A DNA stretch of 36,552 nt from Acidobacteriota bacterium (GTDB lineage: Bacteria; Acidobacteriota; Polarisedimenticolia; JBFMGF01), in assembly GCA_040752675.1 (NCBI GenBank), contig JBFMGF010000051.1, positions 1 to 36,552 on the forward strand, written 5' to 3'. Positions 1-8,638 of the stretch are shown here, piece by piece. The notes below the pieces were generated by a model. It was not told where the DNA came from. It worked only from the letters and a program-made list of their open reading frames with translations, and made no database searches. Position 1 is the stretch's first letter. Each line of letters starts with the position of its first letter. The position numbers were made by a program, and so were the translations under genes.

Positions 1-89
1 CTCTTGAGTCGTACGACATCGCGCGCTACAACTGGAATGGCGACAAGAACCGTTGCCAGGATGATAAAAGATATAATTCTGGTTCTCAT
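1..89 (-). CDS. N-terminal fragment of an exported protein (runs off the left edge)
   Basis: Only the first 29 codons are visible. They start at an ATG whose first base is 89. The peptide opens with two arginines (MRTR), followed by a hydrophobic run (IISFIILATVLVAIPVV) and then A-R-D, which reads as a secretion signal with a likely cleavage site after the VVA. A GGGAG Shine-Dalgarno lies 7-8 bases upstream, and a good sigma70-type promoter (115-143, minus strand) sits just before it. The mature part is outside the window, so no function can be assigned. Confidence 0.7.
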   Translation of the reverse strand, partial: MRTRIISFIILATVLVAIPVVARDVVRLK

Positions 90-114
90 TCCTCTGCTCC
101 CTTTAATTAACTAA

Positions 115-143
115 ATTTTACTCTCAAAACCCTCAACTTTCAA
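115..143 (-). promoter_or_regulatory. Sigma70-type promoter for the left-edge exported protein
   Basis: On the minus strand, TTGAAA (143-138) is followed by exactly 17 bases and TAAAAT (120-115), each a 5/6 match to consensus. Transcription would start near 108, leaving a leader of about 19 bases that contains the Shine-Dalgarno. Assignment is by pattern only. Confidence 0.55.
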
Positions 144-234
144 CTTATTTATTTCATCCATTTTCTTAAGCCCCTTTGGATGCTAAAATTTATTCTAGCT
201 AGATGTTTCTAAAGGCACGAAATAGGAGTCGACA

Positions 235-795
235 ATGGATTCGATCAATCGTTCCAGTGAAAAAATTTCTGGTGAAAGGTTTACAAAATCAAGAGTTAGC
301 TTGGTTCTAGCTTCCCTCATTTTACTTCTGACTTTTCCTGTCCTGATAGCAGCGGAACCGTTTTCATCAAGCAGGGAGACCGCTTCTGCCGATCCGAAGA
401 AGAATGGCGACAAGATCATCATCCATTATGAAGCAAGGCCGAAAGTCGTTCGTCCCGGTGATTCTGGAGTGATCATCATCAGACTCGAAACACCCAAAGG
501 GATAAAACTGACCCGCTATCCTCAAACTTCCATCCAGCTTTCCGGGGATAGCGAGCTTATTCTTGAAGAGAACATGGCCAAACTGGGTGATGCGAAGATG
601 CCGGATGACATCATGAAAAACGCCCTTGAGAAGATTGATCCGGTGGAGTTCAAGTTCAGGATTGATGAAAAGGCTGCTCGAGACCTTATCCAGGTCAAAG
701 CCAGCATTTCCTACTTCTACTGCGAAACAAAAAGCGGCCTTTGCGCTCCCGGGAACAAGAGCATCAATATGCAGATTCCAGTCAAGAAGAGATGA
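235..795 (+). CDS. Exported DsbD-alpha-like domain protein (thiol:disulfide exchange)
   Basis: A 186-residue protein with a hydrophobic signal or anchor at about residues 20-40 ending in AA, followed by one beta-rich domain. The C-terminal segment ISYFYC...GLCAPG resembles the redox-active tail of the DsbD alpha domain (E. coli has a GCADAGFC motif there). The cysteine pair, C163 and C170, is spaced CX6C, one residue wider than in E. coli DsbD. In that family the alpha domain passes electrons from the membrane domain to periplasmic thiol proteins. Here the alpha domain stands alone, with no beta or gamma domain, so an electron donor would have to be encoded elsewhere. AGGAG 7 bases upstream supports the ATG. 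The 3' end overlaps the convergent GHMP kinase gene by 14 bp. The fold assignment is fairly secure; the redox role is inferred from the cysteine pair. Confidence 0.75.
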   Translation: MDSINRSSEKISGERFTKSRVSLVLASLILLLTFPVLIAAEPFSSSRETASADPKKNGDKIIIHYEARPKVVRPGDSGVIIIRLETPKGIKLTRYPQTSIQLSGDSELILEENMAKLGDAKMPDDIMKNALEKIDPVEFKFRIDEKAARDLIQVKASISYFYCETKSGLCAPGNKSINMQIPVKKR

Positions 796-1792
796 TCGAA
801 ACGCCGTGAGGGGAAACGCTGAAATCCAGAATTCTCCCCCCGCCTTGAGATAATGCCTTCTCGACGCTGCGCTTCATCCCTTCCCGGACCATGAATACAA
901 GGCATCCGCCGCCTCCGGCACCGCAGACCTTCCCACCGGTCGCACCCGAGGCGAGAGCTACTTTCATCAGTCTTTCGATCTTGCTGTTCGTGACCTTAAC
1001 CGAGAGCCTTTTCCTGTTCTTCCACTCGTAAAGCATCGCCTCTCCCGCCGATTCGAAGTTCTCTTTCATGATTGCCTCTCGCAGCCATCCGGATGCCGCG
1101 CAGATCTCTCCCATCGCCTTTCTGACATCTCTATGGCCATCGAGATATCTTTTCACCATGTCCCAGTTGCTTACACCGGAACTCCTCTCTTTTCCCGTGT
1201 AACAGAGGACCAGTCGGGATGCAAATTTCTTTGGATCGATGTTGATTCTTTCCACCTTAGTTCCCGAAACACCGTACTGAAGCACATTCAACCCCCCGAA
1301 GAGAGCCGGATAGTAATCTTGGACGCCTGTCGGGACGCCGAGGATCCTCGTTTCGATGTTCCGGACCGCATTGAGCTGGAACATCTTTGAGAAGCCCCTG
1401 TGCAGAAGATGGTTCAGAGAATAACTCACGGCGATGGCAAGCGCTGATGAGCCCCCAAGGCCCGCTCCGGCAGGCGAAGAGCAGTCAGTCGTGACATCCA
1501 ACCCGCACCCGGGCTCATAAAATTTGACGATCCTTGCAATGAATTCAACGGGAGTCTTCCGCAGTCCGCGAAAGCCCAGGCCCGTCTCGAACACGGCGCC
1601 CCTGTCCCTGGAGACGATCTTTATCCTGCGGTCTCTTTTCTTTTTGATCCTGACTGTTGCGAACATATCGATTGCCACGTTGACAGTCATGGCATTGTCA
1701 TGGAAGAGATAGAGAGGCCAGATGTCGATGGTCCCTCCGGCAAGGTCAATTCTCGCCGGGGCACAGACTTCCACACCCATTTCGCCTTTCAC
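782..1792 (-). CDS. GHMP-family sugar kinase (heptose-7-phosphate/fucose kinase-like)
   Basis: This 336-residue cytoplasmic kinase shows the GHMP signatures in order: an N-terminal substrate motif (APARIDLAGGTID, residues 11-23), the phosphate loop (SSPAGAGLGGSSALAIA, about 105-121) and the C-terminal glycine-rich motif (GGKVCGAGGGGCLVF, about 287-301). The DLAGGTID form is typical of the branch containing D-glycero-D-manno-heptose-7-phosphate kinase (HddA) and related fucose or uncharacterised sugar-1-kinases. The product would feed nucleotide-sugar synthesis for surface glycans. The start is a GTG with AAGGAG 6 bases upstream; an ATG a little further upstream is out of frame. No other heptose-pathway gene lies next to it, so the exact sugar cannot be assigned. 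Confidence 0.85.
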   Translation of the reverse strand: MKGEMGVEVCAPARIDLAGGTIDIWPLYLFHDNAMTVNVAIDMFATVRIKKKRDRRIKIVSRDRGAVFETGLGFRGLRKTPVEFIARIVKFYEPGCGLDVTTDCSSPAGAGLGGSSALAIAVSYSLNHLLHRGFSKMFQLNAVRNIETRILGVPTGVQDYYPALFGGLNVLQYGVSGTKVERINIDPKKFASRLVLCYTGKERSSGVSNWDMVKRYLDGHRDVRKAMGEICAASGWLREAIMKENFESAGEAMLYEWKNRKRLSVKVTNSKIERLMKVALASGATGGKVCGAGGGGCLVFMVREGMKRSVEKALSQGGGRILDFSVSPHGVSIISS

Positions 1793-1953
1793 ACTATTCT
1801 CCTTCCCGATCTTTTCATTCTTCGGCGTCTTTCTCCTCCTTTCCCTTCTTTCTCACTCATCTCTATTTTCAAAATATGCCTTCAGGAGCTCCCGCAGACT
1901 ACTGACCTACAGTTCTCTGGAAACTACCGATTTCTTGCCCGCATAATTACCCT

Positions 1954-1965
1954 TATGTTAACATA
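1954..1965. promoter_or_regulatory. Perfect 12-bp palindrome TATGTTAACATA
   Basis: A perfect dyad lies in the 200-bp divergent region between the GHMP kinase and the DUF362 gene, about 30 bases before the DUF362 start. A weak promoter (TTGCCC near 1936, TAACAT about 18 bases on) overlaps it, so a repressor could bind here. No regulator gene is adjacent, and the assignment is tentative. Confidence 0.3.
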
Positions 1966-1975
1966 GTTTGAGATT

Positions 1976-2009
1976 TATGATGCACATGAAGATATGATGC
2001 ACATGAAGA
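1976..2009 (+). repeat. 17-bp perfect tandem duplication spanning the DUF362 start
   Basis: TATGATGCACATGAAGA occurs twice back to back (1976-1992 and 1993-2009). The second copy encodes the start of the DUF362 protein. The first copy supplies an in-phase-looking ATGATGCACATG that ends at a TGA after six codons and overlaps the real start as ATGA. Confidence 0.85.
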
Positions 2010-2938
2010 GAAGAGATTTCCTGAAAGCGAGTGCATGCGTCGGATTGTCAACTTTGCTCACCCCTCCTTCTCCTATAGGCGAATGCGCATACGGCGCGGA
2101 AAACGTGGAATCCTATCCTCTGGCCATAGCGAAGGGGAAGAATATCCTGAAGGCTCTTGAAGCCGCTATCGCCGCCCTGGGAGGGATGAAGAAGTTCATC
2201 TCGAAGAACGACATCGTAATGGTCAAACCGAACATCGGCTGGGACAGAACCCCGGAGCAGGCGGCCAACACCAACCCTAAAATCGTGGCGGCTATCGTTA
2301 AGATGTGCCTTGAGGCTGGCGCAAAGAAGGTCAAGGTCTCAGACAACACGTGCAACGAGGTGCGCCGCTGCTTCAAGAGGAGCGGCATAGCCGACGCGGC
2401 GGCTTCTGCAGGGGCTGAGGTTTATTTCCTGGATGACAGGAACCTTGTAGAACAGAAGATCGGCAGCGAGATCCTCAAGAACTGGCCCGTCTACCGTGAT
2501 TTCCTGGAGGCCGATAAGATCATCAACGTTCCCATCGCTAAACACCATGGACTCACGAAGCTGACGCTGGGAATGAAGAACCTCATGGGTGCAGTCGGCG
2601 GAAGAAGGAACAGCATGCACCAGGAAATCGGCATCGCCATCTCCGAGCTTGCCGGATTCTTCAAACCGGCTCTGACAATCATCGACGCGACGAGGATCCT
2701 GACCGGAAATGGTCCCCAGGGGGGGAGTCTCAGCGACGTAGTGAAGACAGACACTATCATCGCCGGAAAGGAAATCGCCTCTGTGGACGCTCTGGCTGCC
2801 GATCACTTTGCCAGGAATGCCGGAAAGGGATTCAGGAACATGAAGCCCTCCGATTATTCATTCCTGAAGATAGCCTGCGAGCGGGGCTTAGGAGCCATCG
2901 ACACTTCCGTACTCAAGGTGAAGGAGATAGAAGTCTGA
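1994..2938 (+). CDS. Tat-exported DUF362 protein
   Basis: A 314-residue protein with a twin-arginine signal (KRRDFLK, then a short hydrophobic stretch). A DUF362 domain follows, with conserved blocks MVKPNIGWDR, NTNPKIVAAIVKMCLEAGAK, KVSDNT and KHHGLTKLTLGMKNLMG. DUF362 proteins often sit beside or are fused to 4Fe-4S ferredoxins; their biochemical role is unresolved. The next gene, two bases after the stop codon, encodes a membrane polyferredoxin, so the two are almost certainly one transcription and functional unit. Tat export is consistent with folding around a cofactor before transport. The start could be the ATG at 1994, 1997 or 2003; no Shine-Dalgarno decides between them because the 17-bp duplication occupies that space. 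Confidence 0.85.
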   Translation: MMHMKRRDFLKASACVGLSTLLTPPSPIGECAYGAENVESYPLAIAKGKNILKALEAAIAALGGMKKFISKNDIVMVKPNIGWDRTPEQAANTNPKIVAAIVKMCLEAGAKKVKVSDNTCNEVRRCFKRSGIADAAASAGAEVYFLDDRNLVEQKIGSEILKNWPVYRDFLEADKIINVPIAKHHGLTKLTLGMKNLMGAVGGRRNSMHQEIGIAISELAGFFKPALTIIDATRILTGNGPQGGSLSDVVKTDTIIAGKEIASVDALAADHFARNAGKGFRNMKPSDYSFLKIACERGLGAIDTSVLKVKEIEV

Positions 2939-2939
2939 C

Positions 2940-4508
2940 ATGAGATGGCTTAGACGCGTCTCTCAGATCTTTTTCATCCTCTTCTTCCTATTCCTTCTGA
3001 TCAGAACAGAGGACAGGATCGCTGCAAATATCGTCCCCTATCTTTCGAAGTTCTTCTTCCAGATCGATCCGCTGCTGTCCTTCGCGACCTTGCTAGCCAC
3101 CTGGAAGATCCCTGAAGGGATCCTCTCCGCTCTCCTCCTCATCATTCTGACATTTATACTGGGACGCTTCTTCTGTGGTTGGGTCTGCCCACTCGGAACA
3201 GTTCACAACGCCCTGAGTTACATCCTAAAGAAGGAGCGCTGGGGTGAAAGAAGGAACTGGCTCAAATTCCAGAGGGGAAAGTATTATCTCCTCGTCTTCT
3301 TTCTTCTCTCCGCTCTCTTTTCACTTCAACTGCTGGGAATCGTCGATCCTCTGTCACTGCTCTATCGCTCGATCGCGCTCGGCATTAACCCGGGCTTCAA
3401 TTCCTTCACGAACTCCTTCTTCGATTCCATTTATGGCACCGGACTCAGACCTCTCACAGGCATCTCGGAGCCGATTTATTCTTTTCTCAAAGGAAACATC
3501 CTCTCCTTTAAGCAGCCAGTCTTCATCCAGGGTCTCTTCATAACACTACTCTTTGCGGGGATCGCGCTTTTGAACCTGTACAGAAGAAGGTTCTGGTGCC
3601 GATACCTCTGCCCGCTCGGCGCGCTCCTCGGTCTGTTCTCGAAAGCATCTTTCACAAGACTCGTCGTGGACGAGAACTGCACAAGCTGCATGATCTGCAC
3701 AAACAAGTGCCCCGCTGAAGCGGATCCGAACTCGACGGAGAGCTGGAAAAAGACTGAATGCTACCTCTGCTGGAACTGCGTGGAGGTCTGCCCAACAGGA
3801 TCGATCTCCTTCATTCCCTCCCCGGCGCGTTCCCATCAGGGAGGCATCATAGATATTAAGGGAAGGAGGATGGCTATCTCGGCCGTTGCGGGAGCCGCTA
3901 CCGTTCCCTTCTTCTCGTTCTCTATCGAGAGCAAGAGAGCCAATCCCGACCTGATCAGGCCGCCGGGCGCTCTTCCGGAAGAAGAGTTCCTTGATAAGTG
4001 TATCCGATGCGGCGAATGCATGAAAGTATGCCTCACAAATGCAATTCATCCAACATTTCTTCAGGCCGGTCTCGAGGGATTGTGGACCCCGTATCTCGTC
4101 ATGAGGCTTGCTTACTGCGAGTATTCCTGCACACTTTGCGGCCAGGTCTGTCCTACGCAGGCCATCAGGAGACTTCCTGTGAATGAAAAGCAGAAGGTCA
4201 AGATCGGGCTAGCCTTCATCTCCAGGGATCGGTGTCTTCCTTATGCCGAGCAGAAGGAGTGCGTCGTTTGCGAAGAGCATTGCCCGACGCCGAAGAAGGC
4301 GATCTGGTTCGATGAGAAAGAGGTCACGCTGATGGATGGCAGCAGGAAGATCATCAAGCAGCCGGTCGTCGACCTCAATCTGTGCATAGGATGCGGCATC
4401 TGTGAAACAAAATGTCCTGTCTCTGATCGACCCGCCATCTACGTGCAATCCATAGGAGAGTCGCGCTCCAAGACAAACCAGATCTTGCTCACCGAATTGC
4501 CTGAATAG
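2940..4508 (+). CDS. Membrane polyferredoxin, NapH-like domain fused to NapG-like 4Fe-4S domains
   Basis: A 522-residue protein. The N-terminal half carries about five membrane segments and the twin NapH/YccM motifs FCGWVCPLG and WCRYLCPLG. It is followed by CTSCMICTNKCP (about 247) and CYLCWNCVEVCP (about 274). A second module starts with GRRMAISAVAGAATVPFF, which looks like an internal signal or anchor, and holds four more cysteine clusters: CIRCGECMKVC (about 353), CEYSCTLCGQVCP (about 393), an irregular CVVCEEHCP (about 441) and CIGCGICETKCP (about 481). That gives up to six Fe-S clusters. In the Nap system NapH and NapG are separate proteins moving electrons from quinol to the periplasm; here they appear fused. 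Two bases separate it from the DUF362 gene, and a flavoprotein follows. The electron acceptor is unknown; no nitrate reductase is nearby. Confidence 0.88.
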   Translation: MRWLRRVSQIFFILFFLFLLIRTEDRIAANIVPYLSKFFFQIDPLLSFATLLATWKIPEGILSALLLIILTFILGRFFCGWVCPLGTVHNALSYILKKERWGERRNWLKFQRGKYYLLVFFLLSALFSLQLLGIVDPLSLLYRSIALGINPGFNSFTNSFFDSIYGTGLRPLTGISEPIYSFLKGNILSFKQPVFIQGLFITLLFAGIALLNLYRRRFWCRYLCPLGALLGLFSKASFTRLVVDENCTSCMICTNKCPAEADPNSTESWKKTECYLCWNCVEVCPTGSISFIPSPARSHQGGIIDIKGRRMAISAVAGAATVPFFSFSIESKRANPDLIRPPGALPEEEFLDKCIRCGECMKVCLTNAIHPTFLQAGLEGLWTPYLVMRLAYCEYSCTLCGQVCPTQAIRRLPVNEKQKVKIGLAFISRDRCLPYAEQKECVVCEEHCPTPKKAIWFDEKEVTLMDGSRKIIKQPVVDLNLCIGCGICETKCPVSDRPAIYVQSIGESRSKTNQILLTELPE

Positions 4509-4609
4509 CAAGGAGTCTGATCCATCATCATCGTAAAAGCAGCCATGCTAAAATGTTAGAGGCAATCATCTTAAAAACTTTGAATATGTCGGATTGATAA
4601 ATACGGTTA

Positions 4610-5758
4610 ATGATGAAGATAGGCATTATAGGAGCAGGACCCGCCGGTTTGCATCTCGCCCGCATGCTTTCCATCCAGAAGATTGAAACGACTCTCTTTG
4701 ACAGAATCAGAGTAAGAGAAAAACCTTGCGCCGGAGGTGTAACCTTTCGGGTAATGAGGGAATTCGACGATCTGAGAGCGATGGAAGACAAGTGGAAAAG
4801 GATAGACAGCGTCGTCATCACTTCCCCTTCCGATCTTGTAGCCGAGCTTCATCTCAAAGAACCAATCATCATCTTTTCACGGAGAGACCTCGACTCCTTT
4901 CTCAAGGCCAGAGCCATGGATGCAGGAGCTGCAGTCGTGAATGAGAGGGTGATAGATTTCATTCAGGACGAGAAGGGATGGTCCATCCTGACTGAGAAGA
5001 GCACTTATCGAGGATTTGATTTCCTGGTCGGAGCAGACGGCGCATCCGGACTATCCAGGAAGAAACTCTCGCGCCCATTTCAAGAGTCAGAGCTCACGCA
5101 AACTGTTGGCTTCTACATCAAGAACAGCACGGAGGACTGTATCAGGATCAAATTCTACGAGGACATAGAAGGATACGCCTGGTCCTTTCCCGGAAAGAAC
5201 GAGATCAACGTCGGCATCGGTGCGCACCTTGGGAAGAAGAATCCGAAGGAACTCCTGGATCTCGTCAACCATTTCCTGAACAGATACCTTCCTGATTTCA
5301 GGAGAAATGCTAAAGAATTCTTCAGCGCCCTCATTCCCTTTGCAAATCCTGACGTGGAGAACCTGAGGCGGATATCAGGCAAGCAATGGGCTCTGATCGG
5401 CGATTCGAGCGGCATTACAGACCCGATCACTCGGGAGGGGATCTACTACGCCATGAAGACTGCCGCGCTGCTCGGCGATGCTCTGAAAGCGGGAGAAGCC
5501 TGGCGCTATCCTCAGACCGTGGAAGAATGTTTTGCGAAGGATCTCTCCTGGGCAGATAGGAACTGGAACAGGTTCTTCAGGAAAGGATTCATCGATTCCG
5601 CCGTCGAAGCCTGCAATCGAGATCCTGAGATCTCATCGGTCATTGCCGAGCTCTTTTCCGCCACTCTTCCTTACAGGGATCTCTTAACAAGGCTGATGGC
5701 TCTTTCCCTGAAAACGGACTTTACCCTCCTTCGAAAATTGGTTTCCCATCTTTTGTGA
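4610..5758 (+). CDS. Geranylgeranyl-reductase-family FAD-dependent oxidoreductase
   Basis: This 382-residue flavoprotein has an N-terminal Rossmann motif (GIIGAGPAGLHLA, residues 5-17), a KPCAGG motif near residue 40 characteristic of the geranylgeranyl reductase (ChlP/GGR) group, FLVGADGASG near 140, and the second FAD-contact motif GDSSGITDPITREGIYYAM (about 264-282). Family members reduce isoprenoid double bonds in chlorophyll, archaeal lipids or menaquinone side chains; related enzymes have other substrates. It follows the polyferredoxin by 101 bases on the same strand, so a ferredoxin-type electron supply is plausible but not shown. The start is ATGATG at 4610 or 4613 without a clear Shine-Dalgarno. 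Confidence 0.82.
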   Translation: MMKIGIIGAGPAGLHLARMLSIQKIETTLFDRIRVREKPCAGGVTFRVMREFDDLRAMEDKWKRIDSVVITSPSDLVAELHLKEPIIIFSRRDLDSFLKARAMDAGAAVVNERVIDFIQDEKGWSILTEKSTYRGFDFLVGADGASGLSRKKLSRPFQESELTQTVGFYIKNSTEDCIRIKFYEDIEGYAWSFPGKNEINVGIGAHLGKKNPKELLDLVNHFLNRYLPDFRRNAKEFFSALIPFANPDVENLRRISGKQWALIGDSSGITDPITREGIYYAMKTAALLGDALKAGEAWRYPQTVEECFAKDLSWADRNWNRFFRKGFIDSAVEACNRDPEISSVIAELFSATLPYRDLLTRLMALSLKTDFTLLRKLVSHLL

Positions 5759-5853
5759 CTGAACCATCTTGCCATGGCACATCATAGCATGTCGGGCAGA
5801 ATTCCTGGCCAGTTTGATATACTGGATGCTAATCCTGGGCATCCTGGATCGCC

Positions 5854-8475
5854 TTATTTGGCAACGATGACGATGATATTCGATGTGCTCAGATACCTCC
5901 CGGCTGCTTTCTTCACGGCATCAACGTCCACCTCTTTCATTCGTTTGATAGATTCTAGATCAAAATCATATCCCCTCCCCTGAAATTCGGAAAGACCCAT
6001 GAAGTAAGCGCGGTTGATCCCCGGAATGCGCCTCATCACAGCCCTCCCGATCATAGAATTCACCGTCTTTTCAACCTCCCTGTCAGCCAGTTTAGAGTCG
6101 TCGAGGGAATCGATTACCCCCAGGATCCCCTGGACGGCATCCTCCACGTTATCCGGTCTGGTTCCCATGGAAGCCAGAAATAGTCCCGTATCTCCATAAT
6201 AGGATATGGAAGATCCAACTGCATAAGCCATCCCCAGCTTCTCCCTCAGATGGAAGGCCATTCTGTCAGAAAGGAGCGCATTTGCGATTGTGAGAGCAGG
6301 GATGTCTGTTTCTTCGACACGAAAGAGATAACCCGCATAGATGTAAGATTGTTCCTTCCCGCCTTTGATCTCCAGCCTTCCGCTCTTCATAGTGGGTTGC
6401 ACTGCCGATGTCCCAAGAACTTCTCCCTCATGCCGCTGGAGGTCTCCGAAAATCTCCTTCATCTCTCTCAGAACATCCTCCACAGGCAAGTCGCTCACGA
6501 TGGAAACGATGATATTATGAGGAGAAAAATATTTCCTGTGAAAGGAAGCGAGATCATCACTGGTTATGAAGGAGATAGAATCCACTCTCCCATAAATGGA
6601 ATTTCCCAGATATGACCCCTCGAAAGCCTTAGAAAGGAATTGATTCCTGGCTCGCGATGACACTTTCTCTTCATTTTTTCCGATCAGGTCCTTCATCTCG
6701 GCAGCCACTTTCCCCATTTCGCTCTCCGGGAATGAAGGATGGAAGACGATCTCTTTCAGAAGTTTCAACCCCTTCCTGTGGTTCTCTGGGAGAGTCTCGA
6801 ACCGGATGTAGGAATAGTGCTGCGTCGTGTAGTAGTCATCGTAAGGAATGAAGGGATCGTCGACAACTTTGATTCTGGCTCCGATCCCCTTCATCGCCTC
6901 CGAGATATCCGCGGAATCCATGAGGGTGTTTCCCTTGAGGAGCATCCTGTGCGTAAAATCGGCGATTCCCATCTTCCCTTCCGGCTCGTTCGCAGAACGG
7001 TTCTTCATGAGGAGATGCAATGCAAAGATCTCTGAAGTCCTGTCCCTTCTAACAATGATTGTCATCCCGTTGTCCAGGACCTCTTTCCTTACCTCTTCTC
7101 CTGAAACGGGAACGGCAGAAGTCTGATAGACGGGGCTTTCCCATCTCGCAGTTGCACCGTCTTTCTGTCCGGGCCCCACGATGGTCACGATGGGTGAAGG
7201 GTTACTCCAGTATTTTTTTGCCGCTTCATTCACGCTGACTGCATCCTGCTTCCCAATGGTCTCCAGGTAGCGCCCAAGGAATCCCGGTCCTCCAAATGTT
7301 ATCCATTCTCCCCTGATCATGGAATAATAATGGAACTGCTCTCCCTGATATATCTCCGCAACTTTTAAATCTTTTTTCCCCTCTTCTATCTCCTCCTCAG
7401 TGATGCCTTCCGTTGCCGCTCTCTGGAGCTCCTGGAGATAGGCTTCCGCCGCCTTTTCCGGCACCCCGTTTTCCGGCAGCGTGGCAGAAAAGCGAAGGAA
7501 CCCCTTCCCTCCATATGTTGCGTGATTCAATGAAAAATCTAGAACGAGAGGCTGCTCCTGCGCCATCAGAATTTTGTATAGCCGCGAATCCTCTCCTTCC
7601 GAAAGGGTGGAGATCAGAATCTGAAAAGCATGGAAATCCTGAGATGAAAGATCGGGGGCTTCCGTAACGATGTCCAGGTAATTCCTGCCGGTCCCCAGTT
7701 TACCGCGGAAGAGGTTCTTTTCCCTCTTCCAGGGAAAATCTGCGATAGCAATCTCCTTGAACTTTGCGGTGGAAACCGAGCCAAAATATCTTTCTATCAT
7801 CTTCAGGGCTTCCTCACCATGAAAATCTCCTATGAGGAATAGAATCATGTTGTTCGGAACGTAGTATTCCTTGTAATAACGGAAAACGCCGTCTCGTTTC
7901 ATGGCTGTTATGGATTCCGTCGTTCCGAGGACAGGCTTCGAATAAGGAGTTCCCTCGAATGTCTTTCCAATGAAGAAGAGTTCCGCCAGGTAATCCGGAT
8001 TCCCCCGGTCCTTCCCGATCTCCTCGAGGACGATCTTCTTCTCCTTCTCGAAATTCTCCTCGGGCATGGTGGAATGGAATAGCATGTCGGACTGGATATC
8101 AAATCCCTTTTCAAGATAATGGCTAGGGACAATCATCTGGAAGCATGTGTAGTCTTCTCTCGTGAAGGCGTTGTTGTTCATGCCGTAAAAATCCGTCTCA
8201 TCGTAGAGCTCCTTCTGCGTTCTGCGCTCTGTTCCGTTGAAGAGGAGATGCTCCAGAAGATGGGAAGCGCCGTTCATCCCGGGGTTCTCAGTGGAAACAC
8301 CTGCTCTGATGAAGACGCTGGATGAAACTACGAGGCTTCCGGGATTCTCGATGAGAATGACTTCCAGCCCGTTCTTTAACTTCGCTCGACGCACCTCCGC
8401 TATGCCTGCATGGATGGACGAAGTCAGGCTCAATAGCAGGACAACAGCGAAGGCGAGAGGTGTTATTTTCTTCAT
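5854..8475 (-). CDS. Secreted M16 (pitrilysin/insulinase-type) zinc peptidase, two-domain
   Basis: An 873-residue protein with a clear signal peptide (MKKITPLAFAVVLLLSLTSS, then IHA) and two M16 halves. The N-terminal half carries the inverted zinc motif HLLEH (about residues 72-76), with the downstream glutamate in KKIVLEEIGKD. The corresponding part of the second half (FTHRMLLKGN) has lost the motif, as usual for the non-catalytic partner domain that helps close the chamber. It probably cleaves peptides in the periplasm or outside the cell. An in-frame ATG at 8493 exists, but AAGGA sits 6 bases before the ATG at 8475, so the shorter start is preferred. It is transcribed divergently from the M28 peptidase. 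A TACAAT -10 lies upstream on the minus strand, but its -35 is poor. Confidence 0.9.
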   Translation of the reverse strand: MKKITPLAFAVVLLLSLTSSIHAGIAEVRRAKLKNGLEVILIENPGSLVVSSSVFIRAGVSTENPGMNGASHLLEHLLFNGTERRTQKELYDETDFYGMNNNAFTREDYTCFQMIVPSHYLEKGFDIQSDMLFHSTMPEENFEKEKKIVLEEIGKDRGNPDYLAELFFIGKTFEGTPYSKPVLGTTESITAMKRDGVFRYYKEYYVPNNMILFLIGDFHGEEALKMIERYFGSVSTAKFKEIAIADFPWKREKNLFRGKLGTGRNYLDIVTEAPDLSSQDFHAFQILISTLSEGEDSRLYKILMAQEQPLVLDFSLNHATYGGKGFLRFSATLPENGVPEKAAEAYLQELQRAATEGITEEEIEEGKKDLKVAEIYQGEQFHYYSMIRGEWITFGGPGFLGRYLETIGKQDAVSVNEAAKKYWSNPSPIVTIVGPGQKDGATARWESPVYQTSAVPVSGEEVRKEVLDNGMTIIVRRDRTSEIFALHLLMKNRSANEPEGKMGIADFTHRMLLKGNTLMDSADISEAMKGIGARIKVVDDPFIPYDDYYTTQHYSYIRFETLPENHRKGLKLLKEIVFHPSFPESEMGKVAAEMKDLIGKNEEKVSSRARNQFLSKAFEGSYLGNSIYGRVDSISFITSDDLASFHRKYFSPHNIIVSIVSDLPVEDVLREMKEIFGDLQRHEGEVLGTSAVQPTMKSGRLEIKGGKEQSYIYAGYLFRVEETDIPALTIANALLSDRMAFHLREKLGMAYAVGSSISYYGDTGLFLASMGTRPDNVEDAVQGILGVIDSLDDSKLADREVEKTVNSMIGRAVMRRIPGINRAYFMGLSEFQGRGYDFDLESIKRMKEVDVDAVKKAAGRYLSTSNIIVIVAK

Positions 8476-8580
8476 GACGATTCCTTTCCGCATAATTTAA
8501 ATAATTGTATCATCAATTTTTCGTTCCTAAATCATTGTAATTTTCAGAAATATTGGCTTATGCGATACAGGATCTGGAAA

Positions 8581-8609
8581 TTGACAGGCGAAGAGACACT
8601 CTCTATAAT
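8581..8609 (+). promoter_or_regulatory. Perfect-consensus sigma70 promoter for the M28 peptidase
   Basis: TTGACA (8581-8586), exactly 17 bases, then TATAAT (8604-8609). Every base of both hexamers matches consensus. The start of transcription would fall near 8616, which excludes the upstream TTG at 8612 as a translation start and leaves a leader of about 22 bases with AAGGGA before the ATG at 8639. Confidence 0.85.
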
Positions 8610-8638
8610 TCTTGAACTTATTCAAGGGAATGGATTTC

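Noticed and set aside
5759-5853. Bidirectional terminator between the flavoprotein and M16 genes
   Set aside because: The convergent gap contains no GC-rich hairpin with flanking T or A runs.
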